Shown piece after piece: positions 22,450-34,309 of a DNA stretch of 64,000 bases. The position numbers and the translations under genes were made by a program. The notes under the pieces are model-generated. The model saw nothing but the letters and a program-made list of their open reading frames with translations, was not told the origin of the DNA and did no database searches. Each line of letters opens with the position of its first letter. The stretch's first letter is position 1. The stretch covers positions 2,976,001 to 3,040,000 of the forward strand of contig JASFXZ010000039.1 of NCBI GenBank assembly GCA_032209605.1, given 5' to 3'. Origin of the DNA: Mactromeris polynyma (Eukaryota; Mollusca; Bivalvia; Venerida; Mactridae).

Positions 22450-24680
22450 GCGGAGTTCAAACCTATAGCAGCTTTTACAATGTTTAGTGGCATTTTTAGA
22501 CCCATAACAGAGTTTATGATGTTCAGGATGGTTAGACCTATAGCAGAGTTTATTATGTTAATCAGTGTTAAAACCTATAGCAGAGTGTAGGATGTTTAGC
22601 ATGGTTAAGACCTATAGCATAGTTTATGATGTTTAGCACAGTTAAGACATATAGCAGAGTTTATGATGTTTAGTACAGTCAAAACCTGAAGCAGTTTATG
22701 ATGTTTAGCACAGTTAGACCCATAGCAGAGTTAATGATGTTTAGCATGGTTAGACGTATAGCAGAGTTCATTAACTTTATCAGTGTTATGACATATAGCA
22801 GAGTTTATAATGTCCAGCATAGTTATGACTATTAGCAGATTGTATGATGTTTAGCAGCTCTAAGACCTATAGCAGAGTTTATGATGTTTAGCAGCGTTAA
22901 GAGCTATAGCAGAGTTTATGATGTTTAACATGGGTAAGACCTATAGCAGAGTTTAGATGTTTAGCAGCGTTATGAGCTATAGAAGAGTTTATGATGTTTA
23001 ACATGTGTAAGACCTATAGCAGAGTTTAGATGTTTAGCAGCCTTAAGACTTACAGCAGAGTTTAAAATGTTTGTCAGCATTTCGACATATAGCAGAGCTT
23101 ATGCTGGATAGCATAGTTAAGATCTATTAGAGTTTATGAAGTTTAGAATGGTAAAGACCTATAGAAGAGTTTATGAAGTTTAGAATGGTAAAGACCTATA
23201 TAAGAGTTTATGAAGTTTAGAATGGTTAAGACCTATATAAGAGTTTATGAAGTTTAGAATGATTAAGACCTATAGCAGAGTTTATGAAGTTTAGAATGGT
23301 TAAGACCTATAGCAGAGTTTATGAAGTTCAGAATGGTTAAGACCTACATGTATATGAGAGTTTATGAAGTTCAGAATGGTTAAGACCTATATAAGAGTTT
23401 GTGAAGTTTAGAATGATTAAGACCTATAGAAGAGTTTATGAAGTTTAGAATGGTTAAGACCTATAGAAGAGTTTATGAAGTTTAGAATGATTAAGACCTA
23501 TATAAGAGTTTATGAAGTTCAGAATGGTTAAGACCTATATTAGAGTTTATGAAGTTCAGAATGGTTAAGACCTATAGAAGAGTTTATGAAGTTTAGAATG
23601 GTTAAGACCTATATAAGAGTTTAGAATGGTAAAGACCTATAGCAGAGTTTATGAAGTTTAGAATGGTTAAGACCTATATAAGAGTTTATGAAGTTTAGAA
23701 TGGTTAAGACCTATAGCAGAGTTTATGAAGTTTAGAATGGTTAAGACCTATATAAGAGTTTAGAATGGTAAAGACCTATAGCAGAGTTTATGAAGTTCAG
23801 AATGGTTAAGACCTATATAAGAGTTTATGAAGTTTAGAATGGTTAAGACCTATATAAGAGTTTATGAAGTTTAGAATGGTTAAGACCTATAGAAGAGTTT
23901 ATGAAGTTTAGAATGGTTAAGACCTATAGCAGAGTTTATGAAGTTTAGAATGGTTAAGACCTATATAAGAGTTTAGAATGGTAAAGACCTATAGCAGAGT
24001 TTATGAAGTTCAGAATGGTTAAGACCTATATAAGAGTTTATGAAGTTTAGAATGGTTAAGACCTATATAAGAGTTTATGAAGTTTAGAATGGTTAAGACC
24101 TATAGAAGAGTTTATGAAGTTTAGAATGATTAAGACCTATAGCAGAGTTTATGAAGTTCAGAATGATTAAGACCTATAGCAGAGTTTATTAAGTATAGAA
24201 TGATTAAGACCTATAGAAGAGTTTATGAAGTTTAGAATGATTAAGACCTATAGAAGAGTTTATGAAGTTTAGAATGATTAAGACCTATAGAAGAGTTTAT
24301 GAAGTTTAGAATGATTAAGACCTATAGCAGAGTTTATGAAGTTCAGAATGATTAAGACCTATAGCAGAGTTTATGAAGTTTAGAATGATTAAGACCTGTA
24401 GCAGAGTTTATTAAGTTTAGAATGATTAAGACCTATAGAAGAGTTTATGAAGTTTAGAATGGTTAAGACCTATAGAAGAGTTTATGAAGTTTAGAATGAT
24501 TAAGACCTATAGCAGAGTTTATGAAGTTCAGAATGGTTAAGACCTATATAAGAGTTTATGAAGTTTAGAATGGTTAAGACCTATATAAGAGTTTATGAAG
24601 TTTAGAATGGTTAAGACCTATAGAAGAGTTTATGAAGTTTAGAATGATAAGACCTATAGAAGAGTTTATGAAGTATAGCA
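22450..24680. repeat. 37-bp minisatellite, about 60 copies
   Basis: Unit 'aagacctatagcagagttta' + 'tgaagtttagaatggtt'; step 37 bp (e.g. 23228 to 23265). Copies before about 23.1 kb are more diverged ('gatgtttagca' variants). A shortened variant ('ataagagtttagaatggtaa') recurs near 23612, 23751 and 23964, showing block duplication. Confidence 0.97.
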
Positions 24681-24853
24681 CAATTAAATTAAGTAAGGAG
24701 TTCACATTTGTATTGAAAAAGAACAACTTGATGGCCAAAGTGCGGGCTTTGGCAAATGAAGTCAAATCAAATATTGAGGCATGGGGTAATTAAATGTAAT
24801 TAACAAGTTAAATTTACAAGATACCCAAATGAAGCATGAAATAAATAGAATTG

Positions 24854-24963
24854 TTGTATGTTTGGTGCAAGATGGAAAGTATTTCACCTACGCCACTCGT
24901 GAAAATATTGCATCGGTTGCTTACTTGTTGAAATAACTTTCGATCTTACACCAAAACATACAA
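24854..24963. mobile_element. Fold-back MITE, ~33-bp inverted arms
   Basis: The left arm 'ttgtatgtttggtgcaagat' and the reverse complement of the right arm (ttgtatgttttggtgtaaga) match, continuing to 'gaaagt-atttca'. The loop is about 42 bp. A related copy is at 27055-27198 and a partial one at 1060-1128. Confidence 0.8.
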
Positions 24964-25424
24964 ATATCCTCTATTTATTTGTGTGACATTGTATACATAA
25001 GTTTAAATGTATGTGCCCGACATCAATACAGCTTTGTCAGAGATTTACAACTGCAATGTACATGTATAATCTTTTTTTATATCTGAATGTTAATATACAT
25101 TGTATTAATTGTCTCCAAATGTTTCTATTTTAATAATTAACTAATACATCAATTATCATATTCAAATAGAATGTTTTCAAACATATTTTTATGCTTTAGC
25201 AAATATTTATTAAATATGTTCCAAGTTGTATTTAGTTTTCTTTGAAGAATGTATTATTGATTATCAGTATATTTGACTGGAACTATACATATATATAAAT
25301 TTAAACTAGTTATCAAGTGATATATTATTTTAACCTAGTAATTGTAGTTTTTATAATAAATTTAATCCACAGATATCCTGGAATTTTTGTATTATCATTT
25401 AAAATAAACATACCTTAAGTTTAT

Positions 25425-25600
25425 TTAACGCTTGGTGTTGCCAACAACCAAGCGCCTTTGTACGGCAATGAGATATTTCTATAAGCTACCATCAAAATTT
25501 TAAAGATTGAATTCTTGACACAATTTTGAGGGGTGAAATTGAAAAGTCCATATGAGCGCTGCTATGGGATTTATGACCTCTTCTGTGACGTCATTTTAAG
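25425..25600 (-). repeat. Exon-like module, copy 2 (left part)
   Basis: 'cttggtgttgccaacaacca' and 'gaggggtgaaattgaaaagt' match modules 1 and 3. The module is split from its right part (26.3-26.7 kb) by inserted elements. Confidence 0.65.
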
Positions 25601-25806
25601 AAAACGCAACATGTAATGTCACTATTTGCAAACGAGATACAATGTTTACTCTCTAGGGTCACTTCGTTTCCATTGCAATATGGGACAAATATTGCTTACT
25701 GTCGGTACATGGTGATGTCACATGTGACGTTTTATGTAAATGACCTCACCTTAAAGAAGAGGTTGGAAAACATACAGCAGTGCTCATAATTATGCTGCTT
25801 GATCTA

Positions 25807-25975
25807 CAGTAAAACCTCACAAAAAGACCACCTCAACAGTAAGACATATGTTATTGAGACCATATTTTCAGGGACCAGTTTTTCATCCACATTTCAGCTA
25901 AATAAAAATCAGACTGCCTTATTGATAAGACCAATTTTCTTTAGAACCAATGGTGGTCTTATTTAGGTTCCACAG
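25807..25975 (+). mobile_element. Pogo-like MITE, diverged right end
   Basis: Begins CAGTAAAACCTCACAAAAAG after TA. The right end 'aggttccacag' plus TA is a decayed inverted match. 'gaccaccTcaacagtaagac' matches the family. Confidence 0.65.
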
Positions 25976-25985
25976 TATATGCATA

Positions 25986-26298
25986 TAGAGTCTCAATCTC
26001 ATTAAAATCAACTTCAGTCGCACGCTCCTATACTATACGCTAACTGGATCTGATGACTGTACAATACAGGTCACGTTCTTGTGACCTTTGAGTAGCCAAT
26101 CAAATCGTCGACTGCAAATTGCTGTGATATAGAGTTATGAATATTCGTTGATCTCTGACGAGCTCCGTAAATTCTATTTGAGCGTAGATCACCGAGGCAT
26201 TCAGAACGTGACCTCTTACGGAGTGTAGTCAGATCCTAACAGCAGAAAGTAATGAAGCTAAAGTTAGGGGCTGATTTCAATGAGATTGATAGAGTCTA
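25986..26298. mobile_element. TIR element with TAGAGTCTCAATCTC ends
   Basis: The left end 'tagagtctcaatctcattaa' and the right end, reverse complemented (tagactctatcaatctcatt), are inverted repeats of about 28 bp with small gaps. The interior has a second inverted pair, 'aggtcacgttct' / 'agaacgtgacct'. No ORF. Confidence 0.7.
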
Positions 26299-26339
26299 AA
26301 AGACTAGCTTAACTCAATAATCACCAGAATTTCAAAAAC

Positions 26340-26594
26340 AAATATTAACTAACAGAGCTAACCCACCATTTTGTATTTACATTTTTTTACATTTTATATT
26401 ATACCATAGTGCAGGTTTACCTCATTACTGACACACAGGGAGTGGTAGCAAATTGTATAGTGATTGTTACCTCCCTTGCCATTTCTCCCTTGAGCATAAT
26501 TTAGTAGGAAATACTCAGAATATCATTTAAATCTTTACAAATCTTTAAGATAATAGCATTTATTCTGGTGGATTAGCTCTTTTGGTTAATATTT
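26340..26594. mobile_element. TIR element with AGAGCTAACC ends, copy 2
   Basis: 'aatattaactaacagagcta' on the left and 'tggattagctcttttggtta' on the right are inverted; same family as 19026-19261. Confidence 0.65.
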
Positions 26595-26625
26595 ATATGA
26601 TGGATTCTGTCACAGTCTAACTTAC

Positions 26626-26710
26626 CATGTGATGTGTGTCAGTATCTCAGCACCAGAAACCTCTCTCAACAGTGACTAGCAGATACACCAACATCTCATT
26701 GAATGGAGAC
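26626..26710 (-). pseudogene. Exon-like block, frame broken
   Basis: An 85-bp minus-strand block between 'ctttactttcag' and 'gtaagtt', homologous to 19305-19388. One extra base and a stop interrupt the frame. The hydrophobic run (MLVYLLVTVERGFWC) is still readable in another frame. Confidence 0.35.
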
Positions 26711-27054
26711 CTGAAAGTAAAGGAGGATCTTTGTTACATATCTGCAGTCATCAATTTCATTAAAATCCTCACAGCTCAATGTTGCAGGGCAGACCCATTC
26801 CCCTTGCACACTTTCTTCCAATAAATTATGCAATTCCTTACTTATTTTAATTATGCATTTTGCACCAAACATCTGAAGTGTTTGTCTGTTACGTACTATT
26901 TCTTTTGTGATAAACTCACTGTGAAATTATCAAAAAGATAATGACAACATAAATGGTTTCATGTAAAACATTGAGGTATAAACGGAAATTTGAAGTAATT
27001 AATAAGTGTAAAAAATAAAAAGGACCAAAATGATGCATGAAATAAATAGAAAAT

Positions 27055-27198
27055 TTGTATGTTTCGGTGTGAGATCGAGTCATTTCACCTCATGAGCATC
27101 TGACTTAAATTTTCACTTGCGGTTATGTCACTTTCGATAATATTCTGTCTGCTGCTCACTCAGTGAAATAACTTTCGATCTTACATGGAAACACACAA
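27055..27198. mobile_element. Fold-back MITE, copy 2
   Basis: Arms 'ttgtatgtttcggtgtgaga' and '...actttcgatcttacatgga' are inverted. The interior 'tctgctgctcactca' is shared with the partial copy near 1080. Confidence 0.75.
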
Positions 27199-27970
27199 AT
27201 ATCCCCTATATAATCATGATTCTTGTAAAAATGTGAACATTTTACAGTCGCAAAAATGTCTATAAATAAAAAAAAACAGAAATATTGTTGCAAACATTTC
27301 TAGGTTTCCAGTATTCATATATCCTTTCCTCTACCACTGCTACCTAATACAGACCATGCAATGGGGTCTTGCGATCTATATTTATTATATATTATGAAAA
27401 CACAAAGTATGCACAATGCTATATATTGGGTGGGTGGGAAAGTTTAATGCAGTCTAATGCGATCGCGAGTCGTGGACCCCTCCCATCGCGTTGTAATGCA
27501 GTTGCAGTGTACTATCATACACCAAAGCAGTACCACAGCATTTATTTAAACATATCATGAGAATCACTTATAATCCCACAGTGCAGAACTTCAGCTAATT
27601 TGGACATATTTGTACTTTCAAAGCCAGCAGAAGACACCAATGACTAATTACAGAAATGTAATATCATTTTCAATCTAGCCAATACATAATTATACTTATA
27701 CAGAACACTTATATGACATATTTACCTACACTAAATTATAATACTTGTTTTAAACATAAATTATGAAGATTGTTATGGTAATATTGTAATTATGATATTC
27801 GGGCTTTAGTATGCTGTTAAAAACTGGTTAATTTGCTAAAAATTATCACTGCCATTTGATATTTAACCCATTTCTTTATTCTAGCCATTTTAGATCTATG
27901 AACAATTGTGAAGAAGATTGTATTGTCTGGTTCAGAATAATCTTGGCAGCTCTTATTTAAAATACTTGAA

Positions 27971-28185
27971 CACTAAAACCTCACTTAAAGACTACCTCAA
28001 TAACAAAACCACCTCAAAATTAAGCATACAACTTTCAAGTCCATTGTCACCATTTTGCTCTTTATTCAACCTCAATATTAAGACCAACTCAAAAAGAAGA
28101 CCCGTTTTCAAGGGTCCCAACGGTGTTAAAAAGAAGACCTGTTTTCAAGGGTCCCAACGGTGGTATTATTATAGAGGTTTTACTG
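27971..28185 (+). mobile_element. Pogo-like MITE with internal 37-bp duplication
   Basis: Starts CACTAAAACCTCACTTAAAG (left TA lost) and ends GAGGTTTTACTG before TA. 'gttttcaagggtcccaacgg' is present twice. Confidence 0.75.
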
Positions 28186-28299
28186 TACTTTATTGATATA
28201 GCATTTCATGTATTAAACCCATACCCAATGACAGTAATCAAGAATGGGAAGAATATATGCATTATAGTACATTAATTTGGCTCCATCAGTTAGATCATA

Positions 28300-28553
28300 C
28301 CAGAATCCGTTCATGAACTGATGAACTCTTTATGAACATTCATGAAATGTTAATGAATAGTCATGAACTGTCCTTCACTGTCCACCAAACATCCATTAAA
28401 ACAAATTCATGTACCCAATGTCATTAATTAATTTCTAGCATTAAAACTAGTTCATGAACCAAAGTTCATTAATTTTGATGAATTGTTTAACCACTAACAT
28501 GATAATTTCTCAAAAACACAGTTATTTTATGTACTCAGTGATTGACTACAGTA
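28300..28553. repeat. TTCATGAA-rich region, left of mariner
   Basis: Dense in 'gttcatga', 'ttcatgaa' and 'tgatgaac'. Similar motifs resume at 30370-30455 beyond the mariner and a SINE, suggesting one older element interrupted by insertions. Confidence 0.45.
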
Positions 28554-29893
28554 CGAGGGGCATTTTATAAGCAGTGGCAACGATCCAATATTTTATCGAT
28601 TTTCACGTGCATCCACTAGTGTAGCATACCGATGGAAAGAGTATTGATTTTTCCGTTCACCTGGCAAAAAATTACACGCGAATCACCTGCAAATGAACTT
28701 TTAAATGAAGTTTGAAATAGCGTGGTACATTATAGTGGCTATAAAAATGGCTGAAGCTAATAGCGATTTTCGCGAGGAGCAAAGGGCATATTGCAAATTA
28801 CGTGGATTGCTTGGCTTGAGCGCTTTAGATATTCAATCTGATTTAGTCAAGGTATATGGAGAAAGTGCTCTTCCATATCGCACAGTTGCCCGGTGGGTTT
28901 CTCTCTTTAAAGATGGCAGATCTAACATTAAAGATGAGGCCCATCCAGGGCGCCCAGAATCTGCAGTGTCTGACAAAGACATCTGCACTGTAAAAGATAT
29001 AATAGAAACAGATGCCAGATGTACTGTTGAACAGATCGGGGAGATATCGGGTCTCAATTCGTCACGGGTTTTCTTGATTTTAAAGGAAAAGTTAAACATA
29101 CACAAGGTTTGTGCGCGCTGTATACCGCACTTGCTCACCCCTGAGCAGAAGAGGGAGCGGGTAGAGAAAGCTTCGGCTCTTCTCACTATGTTTAGAAATA
29201 AAGACCCCAGGCACCTCAAAGAAATTGTAACAGGTGATGAAACATGGCTGTATTTTTTTGAGCCTGCCACTAAAGAAAATAACAAAATGTGGATAGGTGA
29301 AAATAATCAACGGCCTGTAATTGCACGGCGAAGTAGAAGTGTCAGACGCGTTATGTATGCCCTGTTTTTCGATTCCGATGGAATTGTGGCCCAAATCCCA
29401 GTCCCTGAACGCAGAAGTGTTACTGGTATATTATACAAAGAAAATATACTACCGGCTGTTGTTAACTATTACACAACAAAGCGCCCACGGACAGGGGTCC
29501 GCGGCATCAAGTTGCTACATGACAATGCACCAGCCCATCATTCAGCTGTAGTACAAGATTATCTGAAGGAGCATCATATTCATGTTTTATCACACCCTCC
29601 ATATAGCCCAGATCTCTCTCCCTGTGACTTTTGGTTGAACCCATATATTAAATCATGCTTGCGAGGGCACCTCTTTGAAATGCGCAGCGCCGTAGGCAGC
29701 GTGTTATATCAGTGTATAAACAGTATACCCAAAGAACGCTTTAAAGGTGCATTTTCTGAGTGGCTAATTCGACTTGAAAAGTGTGTACAGTCGCAGGGAG
29801 AGTACTTTGAAGGTCTCAAATAGTCATTTATGGATTAATGATAGGGGTTTGAATAACCCGCCGCTGTTGCCATTACTTATCAAATGCCCCTCG
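28554..29893 (+). mobile_element. Complete mariner transposon, 1,340 bp
   Basis: Left end CGAGGGGCATTTTATAAGCA; right end, reverse complemented, CGAGGGGCATTTGATAAGTA. The inverted repeats run about 29 bp with a few mismatches. TA flanks both ends (28552-28553, 29894-29895). It carries a single uninterrupted transposase frame. Length is typical of mariners (about 1.3 kb). Confidence 0.95.
28747..29823 (+). CDS. Mariner transposase (D,D34D), apparently intact
   Basis: A DDD/E-family cut-and-paste transposase that binds the element's terminal inverted repeats and moves it in the nucleus, inserting at TA. I choose the ATG at 28747 (358 residues). An upstream in-frame ATG at 28705 would add 14 residues with no family support. 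The N-terminal third holds the helix-turn-helix DNA-binding region (about residues 5-115, with 'YRTVARWVSLFKDGR' and 'GRPESAVS'). A linker motif 'IPHLLTPEQKRERVE' follows (126-140). The catalytic triad is D164 (TGDETW), D259 (LLHDNAPAH) and D294 (PYSPDLSPCDFWL), with 34 residues between the last two, the canonical mariner spacing. The usual Trp-Val-Pro of the linker motif is Cys-Ile-Pro here. No stop or frameshift is seen. Mariners have no introns, and the frame sits alone between its TIRs. Confidence 0.93.
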   Translation: MAEANSDFREEQRAYCKLRGLLGLSALDIQSDLVKVYGESALPYRTVARWVSLFKDGRSNIKDEAHPGRPESAVSDKDICTVKDIIETDARCTVEQIGEISGLNSSRVFLILKEKLNIHKVCARCIPHLLTPEQKRERVEKASALLTMFRNKDPRHLKEIVTGDETWLYFFEPATKENNKMWIGENNQRPVIARRSRSVRRVMYALFFDSDGIVAQIPVPERRSVTGILYKENILPAVVNYYTTKRPRTGVRGIKLLHDNAPAHHSAVVQDYLKEHHIHVLSHPPYSPDLSPCDFWLNPYIKSCLRGHLFEMRSAVGSVLYQCINSIPKERFKGAFSEWLIRLEKCVQSQGEYFEGLK

Positions 29894-30182
29894 TATTTAA
29901 GCTTTTGATTTTGTAAAGGTTTACTTACAGTGGTCGTTTATTAATGGAACAGTCTTCATTTTAATTAATACATTTTGTGTCATTGCTATAAGCAACCATT
30001 TACGGCTTAGACTATTAACATTCTGTAATAGTGATGATGGAATTCACATTCCACAAACAGCTGATAAGAGCTGACTGACCATTCTGTATATTGTTTCCTC
30101 AGTATCTTTTCAATTGAATTTTTTTAAATAACCCCCTACTAACAGCTGTCTTCATTTAACAGCTCCATAGTCAGTGCAGTCC

Positions 30183-30353
30183 TTGGTTTCACTGCAAGCG
30201 ACTGAAAGCTTCCCCACTTGAATCAGCAGTGGGAGGTGAATGACCTCAGAAAGATTCTTAGATCAAATCACCACAGTGACCGTAGCTGGACGGACCCAGG
30301 ATTGAACCGGGTCCTTCAGGCTGGTAGTCTAGCTTGCTACTGACCACGCCAGA
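30183..30353 (-). mobile_element. tRNA-headed SINE, copy 2
   Basis: The minus strand has a B-box (ggttcaatcct) in a tRNA-like head, then 'cacttgaatcag...' body sequence (plus strand 'agcttccccacttgaatcag'). It shares the body with the SINE at 33385-33550. Confidence 0.65.
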
Positions 30354-30479
30354 TTTAAACCCATTGAAATGCATTCATGAATAGTTCATGAATTGTGCAT
30401 AAACATTGTGTAAATTTATCCATGAGCTTGATGAACTTGAACGTCCAAGAACTTAAATATTATATTTCAAATGTACAAT

Positions 30480-30930
30480 TTTGACCTATTTATGAACAGA
30501 CCAAAATTATTTATGTAACGGAAGAGGACCACCTAAGGATCATTACTGTAAAGTTTGATCAAAATCCATTCAGGGGTTTAAGAGGAGATGACGTTTATAG
30601 TTTCCACTATATACATATAGGATCATTCCTGTGAAGTTTGGTCAAAATCCATTGAGTAGTTTAGGAGATGTTGTTTATAGTTTCCACTATATACATTTAG
30701 GGAATATGGTCCCGCCCCTGGCAGCCATGTTTTTTTGACGGAACTTAATAATTTATGCAATCTTGTACGATGACCACTATAGACAATGCTACACACAAAA
30801 TATCAGAGCTGTAGACATTAAGGTTTTGGACAAGAAGATTTTCAAAGTTTACATATTTTACTAAATTTTCACGGTTACAATTTAACGACTTATTTTGATT
30901 TGCTAATATAGTGAAAATTGGATACAAGCA
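30480..30930 (-). repeat. Interspersed repeat with internal duplication
   Basis: 'catttaggatcattcctgtg'-like and 'tttatagtttccactatata' phrases occur twice here and again at 48.48-48.60 kb. 'gacggaacttaata' and 'tatgcaatcttgta' are shared with 48.6 kb. Confidence 0.75.
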
Positions 30931-30994
30931 AGATAATGATATATGCTGTCCATTTAAAATAGAATTTTAACCTAAGATATAGTCCTTAAGTTTA

Positions 30995-31390
30995 GTTAAT
31001 GTTCGGTGTTGCCAATAGCCTAGTGCTTTGCTTATTCAATTGAATATTTTGAGGGGTGAAAGTGAAAAAGTCTGTCTGCTGTTACATCTATATGAATATA
31101 GAATGTTATAGACAGAGTATTGCTTTCATCCCTCAATCAGCAGAATCACCACAATAAAATATTGACTAACAGAGCTAACCAATATGAGGCATAAGTATCA
31201 ATGCTGGTGGGTCAGCTCTTTCATCAGTATTTGTTGTTCATATGTAGAATTCTGTGACAGTTTTATTTAACTCACCATGAAATGTATCCCAGGATCTCTG
31301 CACCAGACATGTTTCTCAACAATGACCAGCAGTCTAGATACACCAACAAATAATGAATGTAGACCTGAAATTAAAGAAGTAAATTTGTTA
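30995..31390 (-). repeat. Exon-like module, copy 3
   Basis: Nearly identical to 18866-19400: hairpin 31051-31134, collapsed TIR element 31157-31232 and exon-like block 31276-31364. Confidence 0.8.
31276..31364 (-). pseudogene. Exon-like block with 5-bp insertion
   Basis: An 89-bp minus-strand block between 'ttctttaatttcag' and 'gtgagtt'. Relative to 19305-19388 it has an inserted 'tctag', which shifts the frame, although one shifted frame stays open across it (ending DCWSLLRNMSGAEILGYIS). Confidence 0.35.
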
Positions 31391-33384
31391 CACAATCTTC
31401 ATTAAATAGTTAACAAAGAAATCCTTCCAGCTCAATTTCGGCATGCAGACGACTCCAACAGAATTTGTCCAATTACATCATGTAATTCTATATCTCACAT
31501 TTATAACATAACATACAAAGTAGAGTGGTAATAATTTTGATAACTCACTTGTGAAATAACAACTCATGTGCGTGACATCACAACAAAACAATCGAGACAA
31601 AGGTGCACTCAATGATGTTGATATTGTTAAATATGCGTTCTGTACCAAGTATGACATTTTCTTTCATTGGAAATTATTGTCTTCGAATACAATATGTGAT
31701 ATAATTATTTAAACTTGTATCATGTGGGCTGGTATATAGGAACATGAAAAGGGCTGATAACAATGTGATCATTTAGGCCAGGCGGTCACTAAAGCAGATT
31801 TGACTGTATTTTACATGATTTAAACATGAATTAATTCATTTACAGTTTATTATACAAATGTCATTTGTTTATTCCCATTGATGACATACAGTAATTTAGA
31901 AACTATTCTATAAAAAAGTTTTAAGAAAATTCTATAAAAGAACAAACACTTAATGGATTGGTATACCTCATCAACCAATTTAGGCATACCCAGTTTTCAC
32001 TGCCTTTTAGCTGGCTTATTGAAGTGGATTGTCTCCCTTGAAAATGACTCATAAATCAATATCAAGTTTCCAGCTCTACCAGTTTTTATCAATGTAGATT
32101 ATACAGCTTTATCTTATTACTAGAATATTTTTAACAGTTTTGACAGTATTCTACAATTTCCTCTCTTTTATTTAGTGTAAAAATATTTATTCAAACTAAA
32201 AATGTTCTTACTTCGAGTTTCACCTTTTGTCACATAGACCATGTAGGAAAAATTGTCATTTTCCAAACGTTAAGGGGCCGATTTAAAACTTTGCATGTTT
32301 TATGTCCACTATGACAGTTACTAGCTGTTCTTATAGACTAGTTTTCTGATCTTATAAATTTACTTTTAAATAGAGTGTGATAATAGCAGTATATTCATTT
32401 CCACATATTATCAACATACATACATAATTACAAAAAAATATTATTTATCTTACATTGAACTTTTTATTGTTGCCATTAATGTTAGAAAATTAACAAATTA
32501 TTTATTTCTGTTAATTCCATAGTAAAGTCATTGTTGTTCTATAACCCTCAAGAATATATACTTAACACCATTAAAAATGCAATTGTTTTAATATGGCTTC
32601 ATTTTGTACATGGTGTTAAAAGCTACCAACTGTTACCGATGATTAAAATATTGTTAAAAAAGTATTGAAACTATGGACCAATAATTCATATTTCATGATT
32701 GAATAAGTTCAGGAAATTGTGTTAGTGAATTAATATAGAATTATTACTTCTTTATGTCATGTTTTCAACATTTCGCCTAAACGAAGCTGGGATGGTTAGG
32801 CCCTAACAATAATGATCAGGAGACGTTAACTTCAAGAATATATTAAATCAGTAATAGTATGGAGCCAATATCAATTATTTATTATCTACCATATTTGACA
32901 GTTATCATTTTCAGGTAGATGGGAGACAATCTCATTTAGAGGAAATGGCTTTAACAAAACCACTTATCAAGGAAGATTATTCTTAATATTTATCCAAGAA
33001 AGCCGCACATGGGTAAGGAGCCGAGAAGAAACAATTACGCACTTATAATATGACCCTCAAGCGTGACCTTGACCAAACATTGCTGGAACAAGCAGATTAA
33101 TAACCTAGCAGATAGAAAATTGTATAAATATTGTCATATCCTTATAACAATTAACTGGAGAACATTATATCACAGTCAAAGGATCAATCTAAATGTTTTA
33201 TATCTTCAAAAATAGTTCATAGTGCTGATGGGTTAAGTATTTGTGCAATTTCATATGTATATAGATGATTTGTATGTTTTAATCAGGTTTTGCCAATTAA
33301 TCAACAACTTTTTGGTATATGGTGGTGAGTTTCCATGCAGTTTCGATGCAGTTTCCATGGAATTAATTAACAACAAATACTAAC
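31391..33384. other. No gene seen
   Basis: AT-rich, unique-looking; nothing supportable. Confidence 0.5.
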
Positions 33385-33550
33385 TTGCCCTTAGGCAAGC
33401 AGCTGACAACTTCCCCACATGAATCAGAGGTGGAGAACAAATGACAGTAGCCAAATGTCCCAGAAAAACATGACCTGCCCAGTCTGCTGGAATGGAACCG
33501 GGGCTTCCCAGGTAACAGCCTATAGTGCTCTAACCAACGAGGTACCGTCA
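33385..33550 (-). mobile_element. tRNA-headed SINE, copy 3
   Basis: On the minus strand: 'ctcgttggttagagcactat' (A-box region), 'ggttccattcc' (B-box), then the body 'gattcatgtggggaagttgt'. It overlaps a short plus-strand frame that is not a gene. Confidence 0.7.
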
Positions 33551-34309
33551 GTTATAAAAAATTTCATTGTCCTGAGCAAATCTCTATGCTTATTGCAAGA
33601 ACTTTTCACCTGGTTAGGCAATCAGGAAATGGTCTGCATACAGTGTTAGAAGCACTGACTTTGACCCAAGTAATCAAAATGTAGTCTCCATCTATGTACC
33701 AAGTTCTGTCACAATATTTCATGTGAAGCAAGTATTGAGATCTATATCACTGTACAGTATGCTCATTGAGGTTTTTGCCAAGGAACACTCACCATTGTCA
33801 TTTTGGGGCAGCATGTCCGCCAATTAACAGGTATAATGGCCAGCATTTTCATTTTAATATGGTGGCCTAGCATGTTCAATCGCAGTGTTAAGCCAACACA
33901 GTGTACAGGAGTGGACACATTTGTACAACTGCCAGTGATTTTTTAAAAATAATTTTACTGCCTGTGCCTTTTTAGCCGCGATAAATACCAAATTTATGAA
34001 AATCAGGTTATGGTTGTTTTGCTTATAAAAATAACTTTTCAGCTGTGGCTGGTGTTTGTTATACATATAAGGTGATGTAAGAGCAAAGATTCTTTTATAA
34101 AATGTTAAATACACAAAGACAGAAATTCAGTCAGAGGGGGGACAAATGAACAAAGAATTGGGAAAAAATGAAGATTTTTGGGGAAAATGGACACTTTTTG
34201 ATAGGGGGAAACAGCCTATATCCGGCAGTAAATTTAGAAAATCACAGAGACAAAGAGCTTGAGGTGTTTTAACTATCATAATTCATATTTTTGCCTTATA
34301 TTCTTAGTA

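Noticed and set aside
28833..29394. Minus-strand ORFs of 100-150 codons opposite the transposase
   Set aside because: Antisense shadows of the mariner coding frame.
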